Origin: Coix lacryma-jobi var. lacryma-jobi
Lineage: Eukaryota; Streptophyta; Magnoliopsida; Poales; Poaceae
NCBI GenBank assembly: GCA_009763385.1
Contig: CM019826.1
Coordinates: 64,665,864-64,729,863 of the forward strand
DNA length: 64,000 nt
Reading direction: 5' to 3'
The position numbers were made by a program, and so were the translations under genes. This document shows, one piece after another, positions 55,689-64,000 of this stretch. Position 1 is the stretch's first letter. Each line of letters starts with the position of its first letter. The notes under the pieces were generated by a model. That model did no database searches, was not told where the DNA came from, and was given only the letters and a program-made list of their open reading frames with translations.

Positions 55689-58415
55689 ATGGATCGCGGC
55701 GTGGGCAAACCGCCGTTTTTCGATGGGACGAACTATGCGTATTGGAAGATACGTATGTCGGCCTATTTGCAGAGCTTGGGCGCTTCGATCTGGGATATTT
55801 GCAACTCCCCTGATTACGTGGTCTTGGCTGCTCGTGTGACTCAACAGCAGGTCGATGAGCACGATGCCAATAGCCGAGCCCGTAATGCTCTTTTCTCTTG
55901 TTTGAGCATGGGTGAGTTTGATCGTGTTTCTCACCTCGCTACGGCTCGGGAGATCTGGGACACTCTCATGCGTTTTCATGAGGGCACCTCTCAAGTCAAA
56001 ACCCGACTCTACGAGTCGTTCAAGCGAGAGTATGAGAACTTTAGACATCAACCTGGCGAGAGCATAGAAAGTTTATTCGCTCGCTTTCAGGTGATTGTCA
56101 ACAGGATGAGGGCTAACAGAGAGCAGTTGCCATTTGACGATCATGAGCGTGCTTTGAAGCTTTTGCACACTCTTGACCGTTCGATGTGGGACTCCAAGGT
56201 TCAGGCAATCATCGAATCGCCGAACTATGAGACTCTCACCTGCGACGAGCTCTTCAGTAAGCTCAAGTCCAGTGAGATTGATGCTATGGCGAGGGCTTCT
56301 TTTGAAAATCCTTCTCGCCCGTCCATGGCTTTGGTTTCCGGCTCTTCCTCTAACCCCTCAGCTGGCTTTGCGCTTTCTTCTCTCTTTTCTGTGACAGAGG
56401 ACCAGCTGGAGTCTTTGGGAGACGACGAGTTGGCTTTGCTTGCCAACCGGTTCTCGCGGTTCCACAACAACCGCATGAACCGTCGTCGCGGAGGAGGACG
56501 CACCGGATGCTACGAGTGCGGCGACCCCGACCACTTCATCGCCGACTGCCCCAAGAAGAAGAACAAGCATCTTGGGAAGGGCGATCACGGCCACAGGCGC
56601 GACTCCAAGTACAAGGAGAAGCACGTTCCCCCAAGGCACAAGAAGCGGGGCGGCTTCAACAAAGAGTACATCAAGAAGAAGTACTTGGAGAAGCAGCAGG
56701 CTGAGCAGCGAGCGTTCTTCGCCACGCTCAGCGACGTCGACGGCTCGGATGACGACTCCGCTCGATCGAGTGATGACGAGTCCGAGAAGAAGAAGCTGGA
56801 GGACACGTTCAACGGCTTGTGCTTCTTCGCCGGCGACGAAGGCCTGTGTACCATGGCGCTCGGAGATGAGGTCGACGGCGAGCCGGAGCGTACCCCTCGG
56901 AACGACGACGACGACGACACCTCCCAGGTATCTCTCACCTACGACGAGCTTTCCTCCGAGGTTGAGAAGTTGACTGCTGCCCTCCTTAGTCAAGACAAGT
57001 TGCTTAGGCGTGCCGCTAGAGAGCGCAAGGAGTTTAGGCAGAAGTGGGAGGACACGGTGAAGGAGCTTGAGTTCGCTCGGTCCATCGTGGTTGTGTCGGA
57101 GGAGTTGGAGTGCGAGAGTTGCGCCGCGCACATGACGGATCTTCTCACTCTGAGGAGTAAGTATGCTGCGCTGGTAGATGAGGTGGATGAGCTCCGAGCT
57201 AGACCGCAGCTGTTGGGTGCGTGCAAGACTTGTCCTGTCTTGCAATCCGAGTTGGCAGAGAAGAATGCCAAGCTTGAGTCTTTTGAGAAGGCCGGCTCGG
57301 ATAGCACTTGTGTCAAGAGGTGTGCTTTGTGTGAGGGCCTGGAGCAGGAGATGGCCAATGTGAGGCATGACAAGGTGCGTACCGAGGAGGAAAACACATA
57401 CCTTCGGACCGTCTTGTCATGGGTGTCTTGTGGTGAGCCTCAGCTCGGGATGATGATCTCCCAATTCAAGCGAGCTGCTGGGGCTCCTGGTGTAGGTCTT
57501 GGCCAGAGTGTTGATCTTTCAGCTTTTGGTAAGATTGGAGAGTCTAGTGGTCTGAACCCCTGTGAGAAGCCCAACTCCACCACTACTCCCAAACTAACCA
57601 AGCTTCCACCCAAAGAGCCTGCCAAGCCTGTCACCAAGGATGGAGTTGTAGTTGAACCCCCCAAGGCTCCACCCAAGAATCCACAATGGCAACCCAAGCC
57701 CAATCACCTAAAGAACAAGCTTGACACAATGCCACCCATCCGAGAGGAGTTGCCACAGAAGGGCAAGGGCAAGGTGAACCATACCCACATCCCTGCAAAC
57801 CAACAACCCCCTTTGCGCGCGGTGAGGTTTCAGTGTGACTTTTGTGGGCGGGATGGTCACCTGAGTGAGTTCTGCTTTAGGCGCAGGAGAGAGGCGCGCC
57901 GAGCTAGGGAGATGCAGAACCCGGACATGTTTCACCCAGCTCGTGGTGGACATGCTCCGAAGCCTCAGGGGAGAGCTGCTAGGTCTGGAGGGAAGCATAC
58001 CCAGCCTAGGCAGCAGGAGAGAGCCCCTAGGAGGGAGACTAGGCCTAGAGGTAGAGCACCTCAGTTTGTGAGGCCTAGGCAGGAGAGAGCTCCGAGGAGA
58101 GACGCTAGAGTTGAGCAGCAGGCTCCTAGGCGTAGACCTCGTAGAGAGCGTGCCCGACGAGGTCCTGTTTTTGCAGGTAACGGACCCCGTGGCGGAGGCT
58201 TTGTTGAGCGCCTTGTCCCACCGCAGGTAGAGTTTCGCGGTGAGCGCTTCTTCCCCAGCGGACCACGTTTTCCTGTGCGTGGTGATCGCTATCCCCCTAG
58301 ACAGGATGGTTTTTACACTGACCGTTCTTTTGAGCAGCCGGCCCAACACTGGTTTCCTTCTTATCTTACTAACCCCAGTGTTGGACCGTATGTTCACCCT
58401 ATGTCTTTTTATTGA
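55689..58415 (+). CDS. gag: Gag polyprotein of element D, intact
   Basis: 908 codons from the ATG 63 bases after the LTR (MDRGVGKPPFFDGTNYAYWK). Residues about 1-200 are the Copia gag domain. A CCHC knuckle lies at residues 274-287 (C274, C277, H282, C287), after an arginine/glycine run. An acidic linker (RNDDDDDTSQVS) is followed by a coiled-coil region with CxxC motifs (CESC, CKTC, CALC). A second knuckle, CDFCGRDGHLSEFC, starts at residue 716; an arginine/proline-rich tail ends MSFY. The long C-terminal extension is typical of Sirevirus Gag. It stops at TGA 58413-58415; the pol frame opens five bases later in another frame. Role: RNA binding and particle assembly in the cytoplasm. Confidence 0.93.
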   Translation: MDRGVGKPPFFDGTNYAYWKIRMSAYLQSLGASIWDICNSPDYVVLAARVTQQQVDEHDANSRARNALFSCLSMGEFDRVSHLATAREIWDTLMRFHEGTSQVKTRLYESFKREYENFRHQPGESIESLFARFQVIVNRMRANREQLPFDDHERALKLLHTLDRSMWDSKVQAIIESPNYETLTCDELFSKLKSSEIDAMARASFENPSRPSMALVSGSSSNPSAGFALSSLFSVTEDQLESLGDDELALLANRFSRFHNNRMNRRRGGGRTGCYECGDPDHFIADCPKKKNKHLGKGDHGHRRDSKYKEKHVPPRHKKRGGFNKEYIKKKYLEKQQAEQRAFFATLSDVDGSDDDSARSSDDESEKKKLEDTFNGLCFFAGDEGLCTMALGDEVDGEPERTPRNDDDDDTSQVSLTYDELSSEVEKLTAALLSQDKLLRRAARERKEFRQKWEDTVKELEFARSIVVVSEELECESCAAHMTDLLTLRSKYAALVDEVDELRARPQLLGACKTCPVLQSELAEKNAKLESFEKAGSDSTCVKRCALCEGLEQEMANVRHDKVRTEEENTYLRTVLSWVSCGEPQLGMMISQFKRAAGAPGVGLGQSVDLSAFGKIGESSGLNPCEKPNSTTTPKLTKLPPKEPAKPVTKDGVVVEPPKAPPKNPQWQPKPNHLKNKLDTMPPIREELPQKGKGKVNHTHIPANQQPPLRAVRFQCDFCGRDGHLSEFCFRRRREARRAREMQNPDMFHPARGGHAPKPQGRAARSGGKHTQPRQQERAPRRETRPRGRAPQFVRPRQERAPRRDARVEQQAPRRRPRRERARRGPVFAGNGPRGGGFVERLVPPQVEFRGERFFPSGPRFPVRGDRYPPRQDGFYTDRSFEQPAQHWFPSYLTNPSVGPYVHPMSFY

Positions 58416-58420
58416 TGTAG
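58367..58420 (+). promoter_or_regulatory. Candidate 3' splice site at the gag-pol junction of D
   Basis: tactaac (58367-58373, plant and yeast branch-site consensus) is followed by a U-rich stretch and tgatgtag|g, with the acceptor G at 58420, 48 nt after the branch A. Element E has tactaac and tgatgcag|g at the same 48-nt spacing (minus strand, 50426 to 50373). B has cactcac with the A at 19016 and tgatgtag|g ending at 19064, again 48 nt. Splicing here would remove both the gag stop and the TAG that precedes pol. No donor has been assigned, and the stretch is also coding, so conservation has another possible cause. Confidence 0.45.
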
Positions 58421-61400
58421 GAGGAGCGGTTGGAGGACATTTGGCTTGTGGATTCCGGTTGCTCGAGGCACATGACCGGAAATGCCAAATGGTTCTCCAG
58501 CCATAGTCCGGTCGCCGGAAAAGAGTACATAACCTTCGGCGACAAAGGTAAGGGCAAGGTATTGTCCGTTGGTGCAGTGCGGGTTAATGAGCACTTTGTG
58601 TTGCGCGAGGTTGCTCTTGTTTCTAACCTGCATTTCAACTTGCTTTCTGTTTCGCAACTTTTTCGTGAAGGCTATGAGATTCGTTTCAAACCGAACCTTA
58701 GCCGGATCTTAGATCCTCAGGGTGATCTTGTATGTCTGATTTCACCCTTTGGGAATGTCTTTCGCGCGAATTTCTCAAAGTCGTTTGGATCTTCTCGCTG
58801 TCTTTTGGCTAGTCCTTCTTCTTCTGATCTTTGGAAGTGGCATAGGAGGCTCGGTCACCTGAGTTTTGACTTGCTTGCAAGACTTAGCTCACTTGGCTTA
58901 ATCCGAGGATTGCCCAAGCTTTCGTTGGAGAAGGATCTAGTTTGCCATGCTTGCCGGCATGGAAAGATGGTTGCTGCTCCCCACCATCCTTTGACCAAGG
59001 TTATGACCTCGCACCCCGGAGAGCTTTTGCATATGGACCTTGTTGGTCCGGCTCGGGTGAGCTCGGTTGGTGGGAAGTGGTATGTGCTTGTTATTGTTGA
59101 CGACTTTTCGAGGTATTCGTGGGTCTTCTTTTTAGTTGAGAAGTCCGAGACATTCTCCTTCGCTCGCGATCTGATTTTGCGTCTTCAGAACGAGTTCCCT
59201 TTGAACTCGATGCGAGCGATTAGAAGTGATAATGGTTCCGAGTTTAAAAATTCGGATTTTGAGAAGTTTTGTAAATGCCTTGGTTTGGAGCATCAGTTTT
59301 CTTCTCCCTATACACCACCCCAAAATGGTGTTGTAGAGAGGAAGAATCGGACCCTTGTTGAGATGGCCAGGACGATGCTTGATGAGCATAGGACTCCTAG
59401 GCGCTATTGGGCCGAAGCTATGAACACTGCATGCTATATTTCGAATCGCATTTTTCTGAGAGTGTTTTTGAAGAAGACCTCTTATGAGTTGCGTTTTGGT
59501 CGCCAGCCCAAGGTGAGTTATTTTAGAGTCTTTGGTTGCCACTGTTTTATATTGAAAAAAGGCAACCTAGACAAGTTTGAGTCTCGTTCTTCTGACGGTG
59601 TGTTTTTGGGTTATGGCACTCACACTCGAGCTTATCGTGTACTTAACCTTGACACTAACCGAGTCATGGAGACATCAGATGTCACCTTCGACGAGACTCT
59701 TGTTTCTCCTTCTTCTCGTTTTGAGCGTGCAGGTGATCACGAGGTTGGAGAGCCTCTTTTCGATGACGAGGAAGAGGGTGCTGAAGGTATAGATGATCCA
59801 GCACCCCCTCCGCCTGCCGCGCCGCCGGGAGCGGCTTCGACGACGACCCGTGGCCCCGAGACGTCTTCTTCCTGGGGGCCGTGGGATCCACCTCGCGCGG
59901 TACCTTTTGTACCCGGGGTGGAACCAGCTACTGTTGAGGGGGAGGTTACTTCTTCCCGGGAGGCGCCACGACACATCCAGCGCCAGCACCCCCCTGAACA
60001 GATGATCGGAGACATCGACGAGCGAGTTACTCGCTCCAGGTCACAGCACATCTCGCACTTTGCTCATTCTGCTTTTGTTGCGTCTTTTGAGCCCCGAGAT
60101 GTTGGACACGCATTGACGGATCCGGATTGGGTCAATGCCATGCATGAGGAGCTAGAGAACTTTGAGCGAAATCGGGTTTGGGTTCTAGTGCCACCACCTC
60201 CTGACTGTAAACCTATTGGGACAAAATGGGTATTCAAAAACAAGCAAGGAGAGGAGGGCCACATTGTGAGAAACAAGGCCCGGCTTGTAGCGAAGGGTTA
60301 TAGTCAGAAGGAGGGGATAGATTATGAGGAGACCTTCGCTCCTGTAGCTCGTTTGGAGGCTATTAGGATACTCTTGGCTTATGCTGCATCCATGGGTTTC
60401 AAACTTTTTCAAATGGATGTCAAGAGTGCCTTCTTAAACGGCTACATTGAGGAGGAGGTCTATGTCCAGCAACCCCCCGGTTTTGAAAATCCCAAGTTTC
60501 CAAACCATGTCTTTAAACTTCACAAAGCTTTGTATGGTTTGAAACAAGCCCCTAGAGCCTGGTATGAGAGATTAAAAACCTTCTTGCTAGCTAAGGGTTT
60601 TAAAATGGGATGTGTTGATAAAACGCTCTTTCTCCTCAAGCAAGGCAAAGATACTCTCTTGATCCAAATTTACGTGGATGATATCATTTTCGGTGGTTCT
60701 TCTCACGCTTTGGTTGCCAAGTTTGCAGATACTATGAGCAGGGAGTTCGAGATGAGCATGATGGGCGAGCTGACTTTCTTTCTCGGGTTGCAAATTAAGC
60801 AATCCCGAGAGGGGACGTTTGTGCACCAGGGCAAGTACACAAGGGACTTGCTGAAGCGGTTCGACATGGGTGAGGCCAAGCCTCTTCCAACGCCCATGTC
60901 GACGACGACTGCCCTGGATGCTGACACGGATGGAGAAGCAGTGGACCAGAAGGAGTACCGCAGCATGATTGGATCGCTGCTCTACCTGACGGCGACACGG
61001 CCGGACATTCAGTTCGCCGTGTGCTTGTGCGCGCGCTTTCAGGCTTCGCCACGCACTTCTCACCGTCAGGCGGTGAAGCGCATCTTCAGGTACCTTCGTT
61101 TCACGCCTGAGCTCGGGATTTGGTATTCTGCTTCTTCCACCCTCTCGCTTTGTGGCTTTTCTGATGCTGATTTTGCTGGTTGTCGCATTGAGCGCAAGTC
61201 CACTTCAGGGACTTGCCAGTTTATTGGATCTTCTCTTGTGTCGTGGTCTTCTCGCAAGCAGTCTAGTGTCGCTCAGTCTACCACGGAGGCTGAATATGTT
61301 GCTGCGGCTAGCTGCTGTTCCCAGTTACTCTGGATGATGGCCACTTTGCGTGATTTTGGTTTGAGCTTTACTCGAGTTCCTTTGCTTTGTGACAGCACGA

Positions 61401-61615
61401 GTGCCATTAGCGTTGCTAAGAACCCTGTGCTTCACTCGAAAACCAAACACATTGATGTGCGCTTTCATTTCTTGCGAGACCACCAGGAGAAGGGTGATAT
61501 CGACCTTCGCCATGTCGATACTCATCACCAATTAGCTGATATTTTCACCAAGCCTTTAGACGAATCAACCTTTAATAGGTTGAGGGGTGAGCTTGGTGTG
61601 TGTTTCCCCTTTTAG
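58421..61615 (+). CDS. pol: Pol polyprotein of element D, intact
   Basis: The frame opens right after TAG 58418-58420. Numbering from TTG at 58430 gives 1061 residues. Protease DSG at 8-10; HHCC pre-integrase H138, H143, C172, C175; integrase D203, D267, E303 (35 residues between the last two); a proline-rich linker about 450-510; reverse transcriptase D663 (QMDVKSAFL) and YVDD 748-751; RNase H with D912 and D914, E953 and E955, D988; end GVCFPF. All catalytic residues are present and Copia order is kept. The first ATG in the frame lies beyond the DSG motif, so simple initiation would lose protease; expression must use splicing, non-AUG start or re-initiation. Confidence 0.93.
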   Translation, partial: EERLEDIWLVDSGCSRHMTGNAKWFSSHSPVAGKEYITFGDKGKGKVLSVGAVRVNEHFVLREVALVSNLHFNLLSVSQLFREGYEIRFKPNLSRILDPQGDLVCLISPFGNVFRANFSKSFGSSRCLLASPSSSDLWKWHRRLGHLSFDLLARLSSLGLIRGLPKLSLEKDLVCHACRHGKMVAAPHHPLTKVMTSHPGELLHMDLVGPARVSSVGGKWYVLVIVDDFSRYSWVFFLVEKSETFSFARDLILRLQNEFPLNSMRAIRSDNGSEFKNSDFEKFCKCLGLEHQFSSPYTPPQNGVVERKNRTLVEMARTMLDEHRTPRRYWAEAMNTACYISNRIFLRVFLKKTSYELRFGRQPKVSYFRVFGCHCFILKKGNLDKFESRSSDGVFLGYGTHTRAYRVLNLDTNRVMETSDVTFDETLVSPSSRFERAGDHEVGEPLFDDEEEGAEGIDDPAPPPPAAPPGAASTTTRGPETSSSWGPWDPPRAVPFVPGVEPATVEGEVTSSREAPRHIQRQHPPEQMIGDIDERVTRSRSQHISHFAHSAFVASFEPRDVGHALTDPDWVNAMHEELENFERNRVWVLVPPPPDCKPIGTKWVFKNKQGEEGHIVRNKARLVAKGYSQKEGIDYEETFAPVARLEAIRILLAYAASMGFKLFQMDVKSAFLNGYIEEEVYVQQPPGFENPKFPNHVFKLHKALYGLKQAPRAWYERLKTFLLAKGFKMGCVDKTLFLLKQGKDTLLIQIYVDDIIFGGSSHALVAKFADTMSREFEMSMMGELTFFLGLQIKQSREGTFVHQGKYTRDLLKRFDMGEAKPLPTPMSTTTALDADTDGEAVDQKEYRSMIGSLLYLTATRPDIQFAVCLCARFQASPRTSHRQAVKRIFRYLRFTPELGIWYSASSTLSLCGFSDADFAGCRIERKSTSGTCQFIGSSLVSWSSRKQSSVAQSTTEAEYVAAASCCSQLLWMMATLRDFGLSFTRVPLLCDSTSAISVAKNPVLHSKTKHIDVRFHFLRDHQEKGDIDLRHVDTHHQLADIFTKPLDESTFNRLRGELGVCFPF

Positions 61616-63287
61616 ATGGGGAAAGCATTTTGAGATGTACAGACTGACTCTTTTATTTTGAGGCTCTTTTCTTTTGAGTTTCTTGAGTCTCTCCTTTTGG
61701 TATCTTCTTTCGTTCAGTTTTGTGTCGGGCATACGCATTTACATTCTGAGCTTCATGTCTATATTCACTAGAATGTAATTATGCTCTTGTTAGTATTGCT
61801 CCGATACTTATGATGATGCTTGTAGCTTATGCTCTTTCTGATCACTGTTACATGTTATGAGCGAGCTATTTTTTGGAATGGTGAATTATGCCTAATGTAT
61901 ATAAATCTGAAAATGTTCACCATTGAGATATGCAACTAGCATGTGTAGGGTGTGTTGAGTCCATTCCTGCTTTTCATATATGCTAGGTTGCTATGTCTCT
62001 AGTTCTGAGTCATTCACTTGCTTGGTTGTTCATAACTTGCTTAAAATCTGAACCAAGTATTGTTGAATTGAAAAGATCGAGATGGGATTGCTTGTCAACA
62101 CCTCATGGTATTGAGACTGTTTCTCATTGCACTTTGAGTTAAACTTGAGCCATGTAGTGTATGACCGAAACCGTTGCTTTAAGCTTCTGATTGCTTCGGC
62201 ATAGGCTTCGCACGGTTGAAAAGTTAGGCGATGACAAGCTTTCAACCTCTCGCAATCACATGCTAAAAATGAACTTGTGAATTCTTTTACCGCTGCAACT
62301 CCGATATGAATTTGAAATCACAAGTATATGCTTCATTCCTATGCATGATGATTGAACTTTGCTAGGGGTAGTTCACCTTGTATATATGCTTAGCACTTGT
62401 TTGGATTTCTTCTATACATGTCTAGTGCTATTTTGATGGTGACTATCCTTTTGGCTTAAAACTGCTCACATGCTCATATGCTTCATATTTCGTATAAGTG
62501 ATCAGTTTGAGCCTTTGCTATTTGAGTGCTTAATTGAGATGTTGGAGCTATACTGATTAGAGCATCTTTGCACTCTTTTGACTATATACTTGAAGCTCCT
62601 AACTTGCATTTTGACTTCATATGCATTGTGGAAGGAGATCTTGTGTTCAGAGGGAGTTTATGTGAAGAGAGTTGCTTCTCCGATACCTTTTGGCCTTGAT
62701 AAGTGCATTTTCAACTAGGGGGAGAAATTTACGCAAATCATATGCCCTGAAAATCTTTTGTCCTAGTCCTAATTGCTTGCATTTGTCGAGGGGGAGTTTG
62801 CTAGTTGTGTTGAGCCGTTGCCTCTGTCTTGAGGGACTAGCAAACGTTCCTAGCTTCTCATGAGCTTTCATAAGCTTTTTCATTTGGCTTTCAATTGGTA
62901 TCGACTGGTGTGATTTCCCATTTGGTTTGGGTTGATTTTCAATTGGTTCGGAGTGATTTTCTTGCTAGTTGTGTTGAGCCTCTGTGCCTCTATCTTGAGG
63001 GACTAGCATTTTGCCTCTGTTGTCCTCCGATCTTCAATTGCTATCTGCTAGCGGTGTTGAGCCTGTTCTACCTCTTCTTGAGGGCTAGCCTTGCTTTGCT
63101 TGGTTGCGTCAAGCCGTTGCCCATGTCTTTGGGGACCAAGTTTTTGCTTCATCCACTTGACCTTCTTCGGCTTTTGTTAAGGCTTCTGGGTCATTTGGTT
63201 GGGTTTTCTCTTCCCACTCCTTCCTACCTCCTTCTTCTTATTCATGATTTGTTGTGGAGTTGACAATGCACTCATCAAGGGGGAGAT
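61616..63287 (+). other. 3' noncoding tract of element D
   Basis: No substantial ORF. About 61620-62640 is the block shared with B and E. Purine runs occur at about 62718 and 62789. Stem-loops: gtttgctagt 62796-62805 with actagcaaac 62836-62845 (10 of 10 pairs), then units near 62963-63007 and 63047-63090, and a cttggtt/gaccaag unit near 63098-63140. The final polypurine tract aagggggagat is at 63277-63287. PBS-like caattggtatcg and caattggttcgg strings precede units near 62895 and 62940. Confidence 0.8.
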
Positions 63288-64000
63288 TGCGGATACATGG
63301 GTGTATGCCGAGTCTCTGTGTGATGAGTGATTGTCAACGGAGATGATGCGCATGTTCTTTGGCTTGTGTTGTGCAGGTGTCGAGCACGGAGACAGTGGTC
63401 GATGGCGGGTGAAGGTCAAGTTGCGACGTGTCGTGCCGACGGACCGGGCGCGATGAAGGATGGGCGTGCCGTGCGGCGGACGTGCCATGCCGATGTATCG
63501 GACGGTGAAGGGCGGACGTGGACTTGGACTGATGGACTGGAGGCCGGAGGATCAGCTGTGGTGGCTGGCAGCCTGTGACAGCGACAAGCGGAGAAGTGCG
63601 ATCATGTCGGTGGAAGGGGTGCACAGGCGGTGCATCCCCTCTACGACGCCGGTTTGTTGGTAGAGCCCGGGAAAAACCAACGGTGGACGGTTTCCAGGTT
63701 TGGGCCTCAAAACCTGGGTGCTGGGTTTCCAGGTTGAGCCTCAAAACCTGGGAGTGGGCCGGTTTCCGAGTTTGGGCCTCAAAACTCGGGCGCTGAGGGT
63801 TTCCGAGTTTGGGCCACAAAACTCGGGCTGGAGGCTGGTTTCCCGGTTTGGGCCTCAAAACCGGGGGCTGATGGAAAAGGCTGGTTTCCCGGTTTGGGCC
63901 GCAAAACCGGGGGTGCAGAGTGGTGGCGGCACGTGGCGGCGATCTGAAGGTTGCGTGGAGGCGACGCGGAAGACCGTGCGGGCGTGGCCGTCGGATCTAC
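63288..64000 (+). repeat. 3' LTR of element D, first 713 bp
   Basis: Same sequence as 53662-54374 at a constant offset of 9626 with no difference seen; it includes the six stem-loops at 63690-63913. Truncated by the window edge, so the TSD (ccacc expected) cannot be seen. Confidence 0.93.

Larger units (their letters stand above)
53662..64000 (+). mobile_element. Copia/Sirevirus element D, apparently intact, 3' LTR cut by window end
   Basis: 5' LTR 53662-55625, primer site, gag 55689-58415, pol frame 58421-61615, noncoding tract, polypurine tract and 3' LTR from 63288. The 713 bp of 3' LTR in the window show no difference from the 5' LTR on reading, without indels. gag and pol are free of stops and the catalytic motifs are present, so this is the youngest insertion here and a candidate for a mobile copy. 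It belongs to the same family as B (same LTR start tgcggatacatggg) but has a different palindrome cluster. It inserted in the 5' LTR of E. Confidence 0.95.

Noticed and set aside
56358..57368. 336-codon minus-strand ORF opposite gag of D
   Set aside because: Antisense shadow of the gag coding sequence; low-complexity peptide with no recognised domain.

Overview
The window is repeat DNA from a grass chromosome, probably a panicoid grass of the maize, sorghum or sugarcane type. That placement is inferred from the element types; no host gene, rRNA, tRNA or CRISPR array is visible. Everything in the 64 kb is a transposable element or a relic of one, stacked as nested insertions whose junctions and 5-bp target-site duplications (TSDs) can mostly be read directly.

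Layout. The base layer is a decayed CACTA (En/Spm-type) transposase gene on the minus strand, visible only at 6260-7800 and 25914-26253. Three elements split or border it. (1) A Ty3/Gypsy-type element shows only its 3' end, 3883-6259: an 89-bp tandem array, a polypurine tract and an 895-bp LTR. Copia/Sirevirus A (3' end only, 1-3882) is inserted in its array. (2) Sirevirus B (plus strand, 7801-25913, TSD ctagt) has a gag split by element C (minus strand, 10732-17253, TSD ggacg), a non-autonomous element with LTRs and one intact gag ORF but no pol. (3) Sirevirus E (minus strand, from 26254 to beyond the right edge) is split by solo LTR G (30662-33229, TSD gggac), by the Tekay/Del-type chromovirus F (minus strand, 35288-49788, TSD gtcat), and by Sirevirus D (plus strand, 53662 to beyond 64000) inside its 5' LTR.

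State of the elements. D is the youngest: gag and pol are uninterrupted, the catalytic residues are present, and the 713 bp of 3' LTR in the window show no difference from the 5' LTR by eye. F is next, with about 1% LTR difference by eye, two gag stops and two frameshifts. B, C and E are older, with a few percent LTR differences; B and E carry stops, frameshifts and altered protease motifs.

How the parts work together. Each Sirevirus shows LTR, initiator-Met-tRNA primer site, gag, pol (protease, integrase, reverse transcriptase, RNase H), a long 3' noncoding tract, polypurine tract and LTR. Four unexplained patterns recur across them: six stem-loops with compensatory arm changes in the complete LTRs; a second stem-loop series with variable but self-complementary arms before the 3' LTR; palindromic CGGAC/GTCCG motif clusters that differ between sister elements; and a gag-pol junction resembling a 3' splice site, with a branch-site-like A 48 nt upstream in three elements. 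The most striking single item is in F: an intact 201-codon ORF upstream of gag whose N terminus resembles the tail of histone H3, in an element whose integrase ends in a chromodomain.
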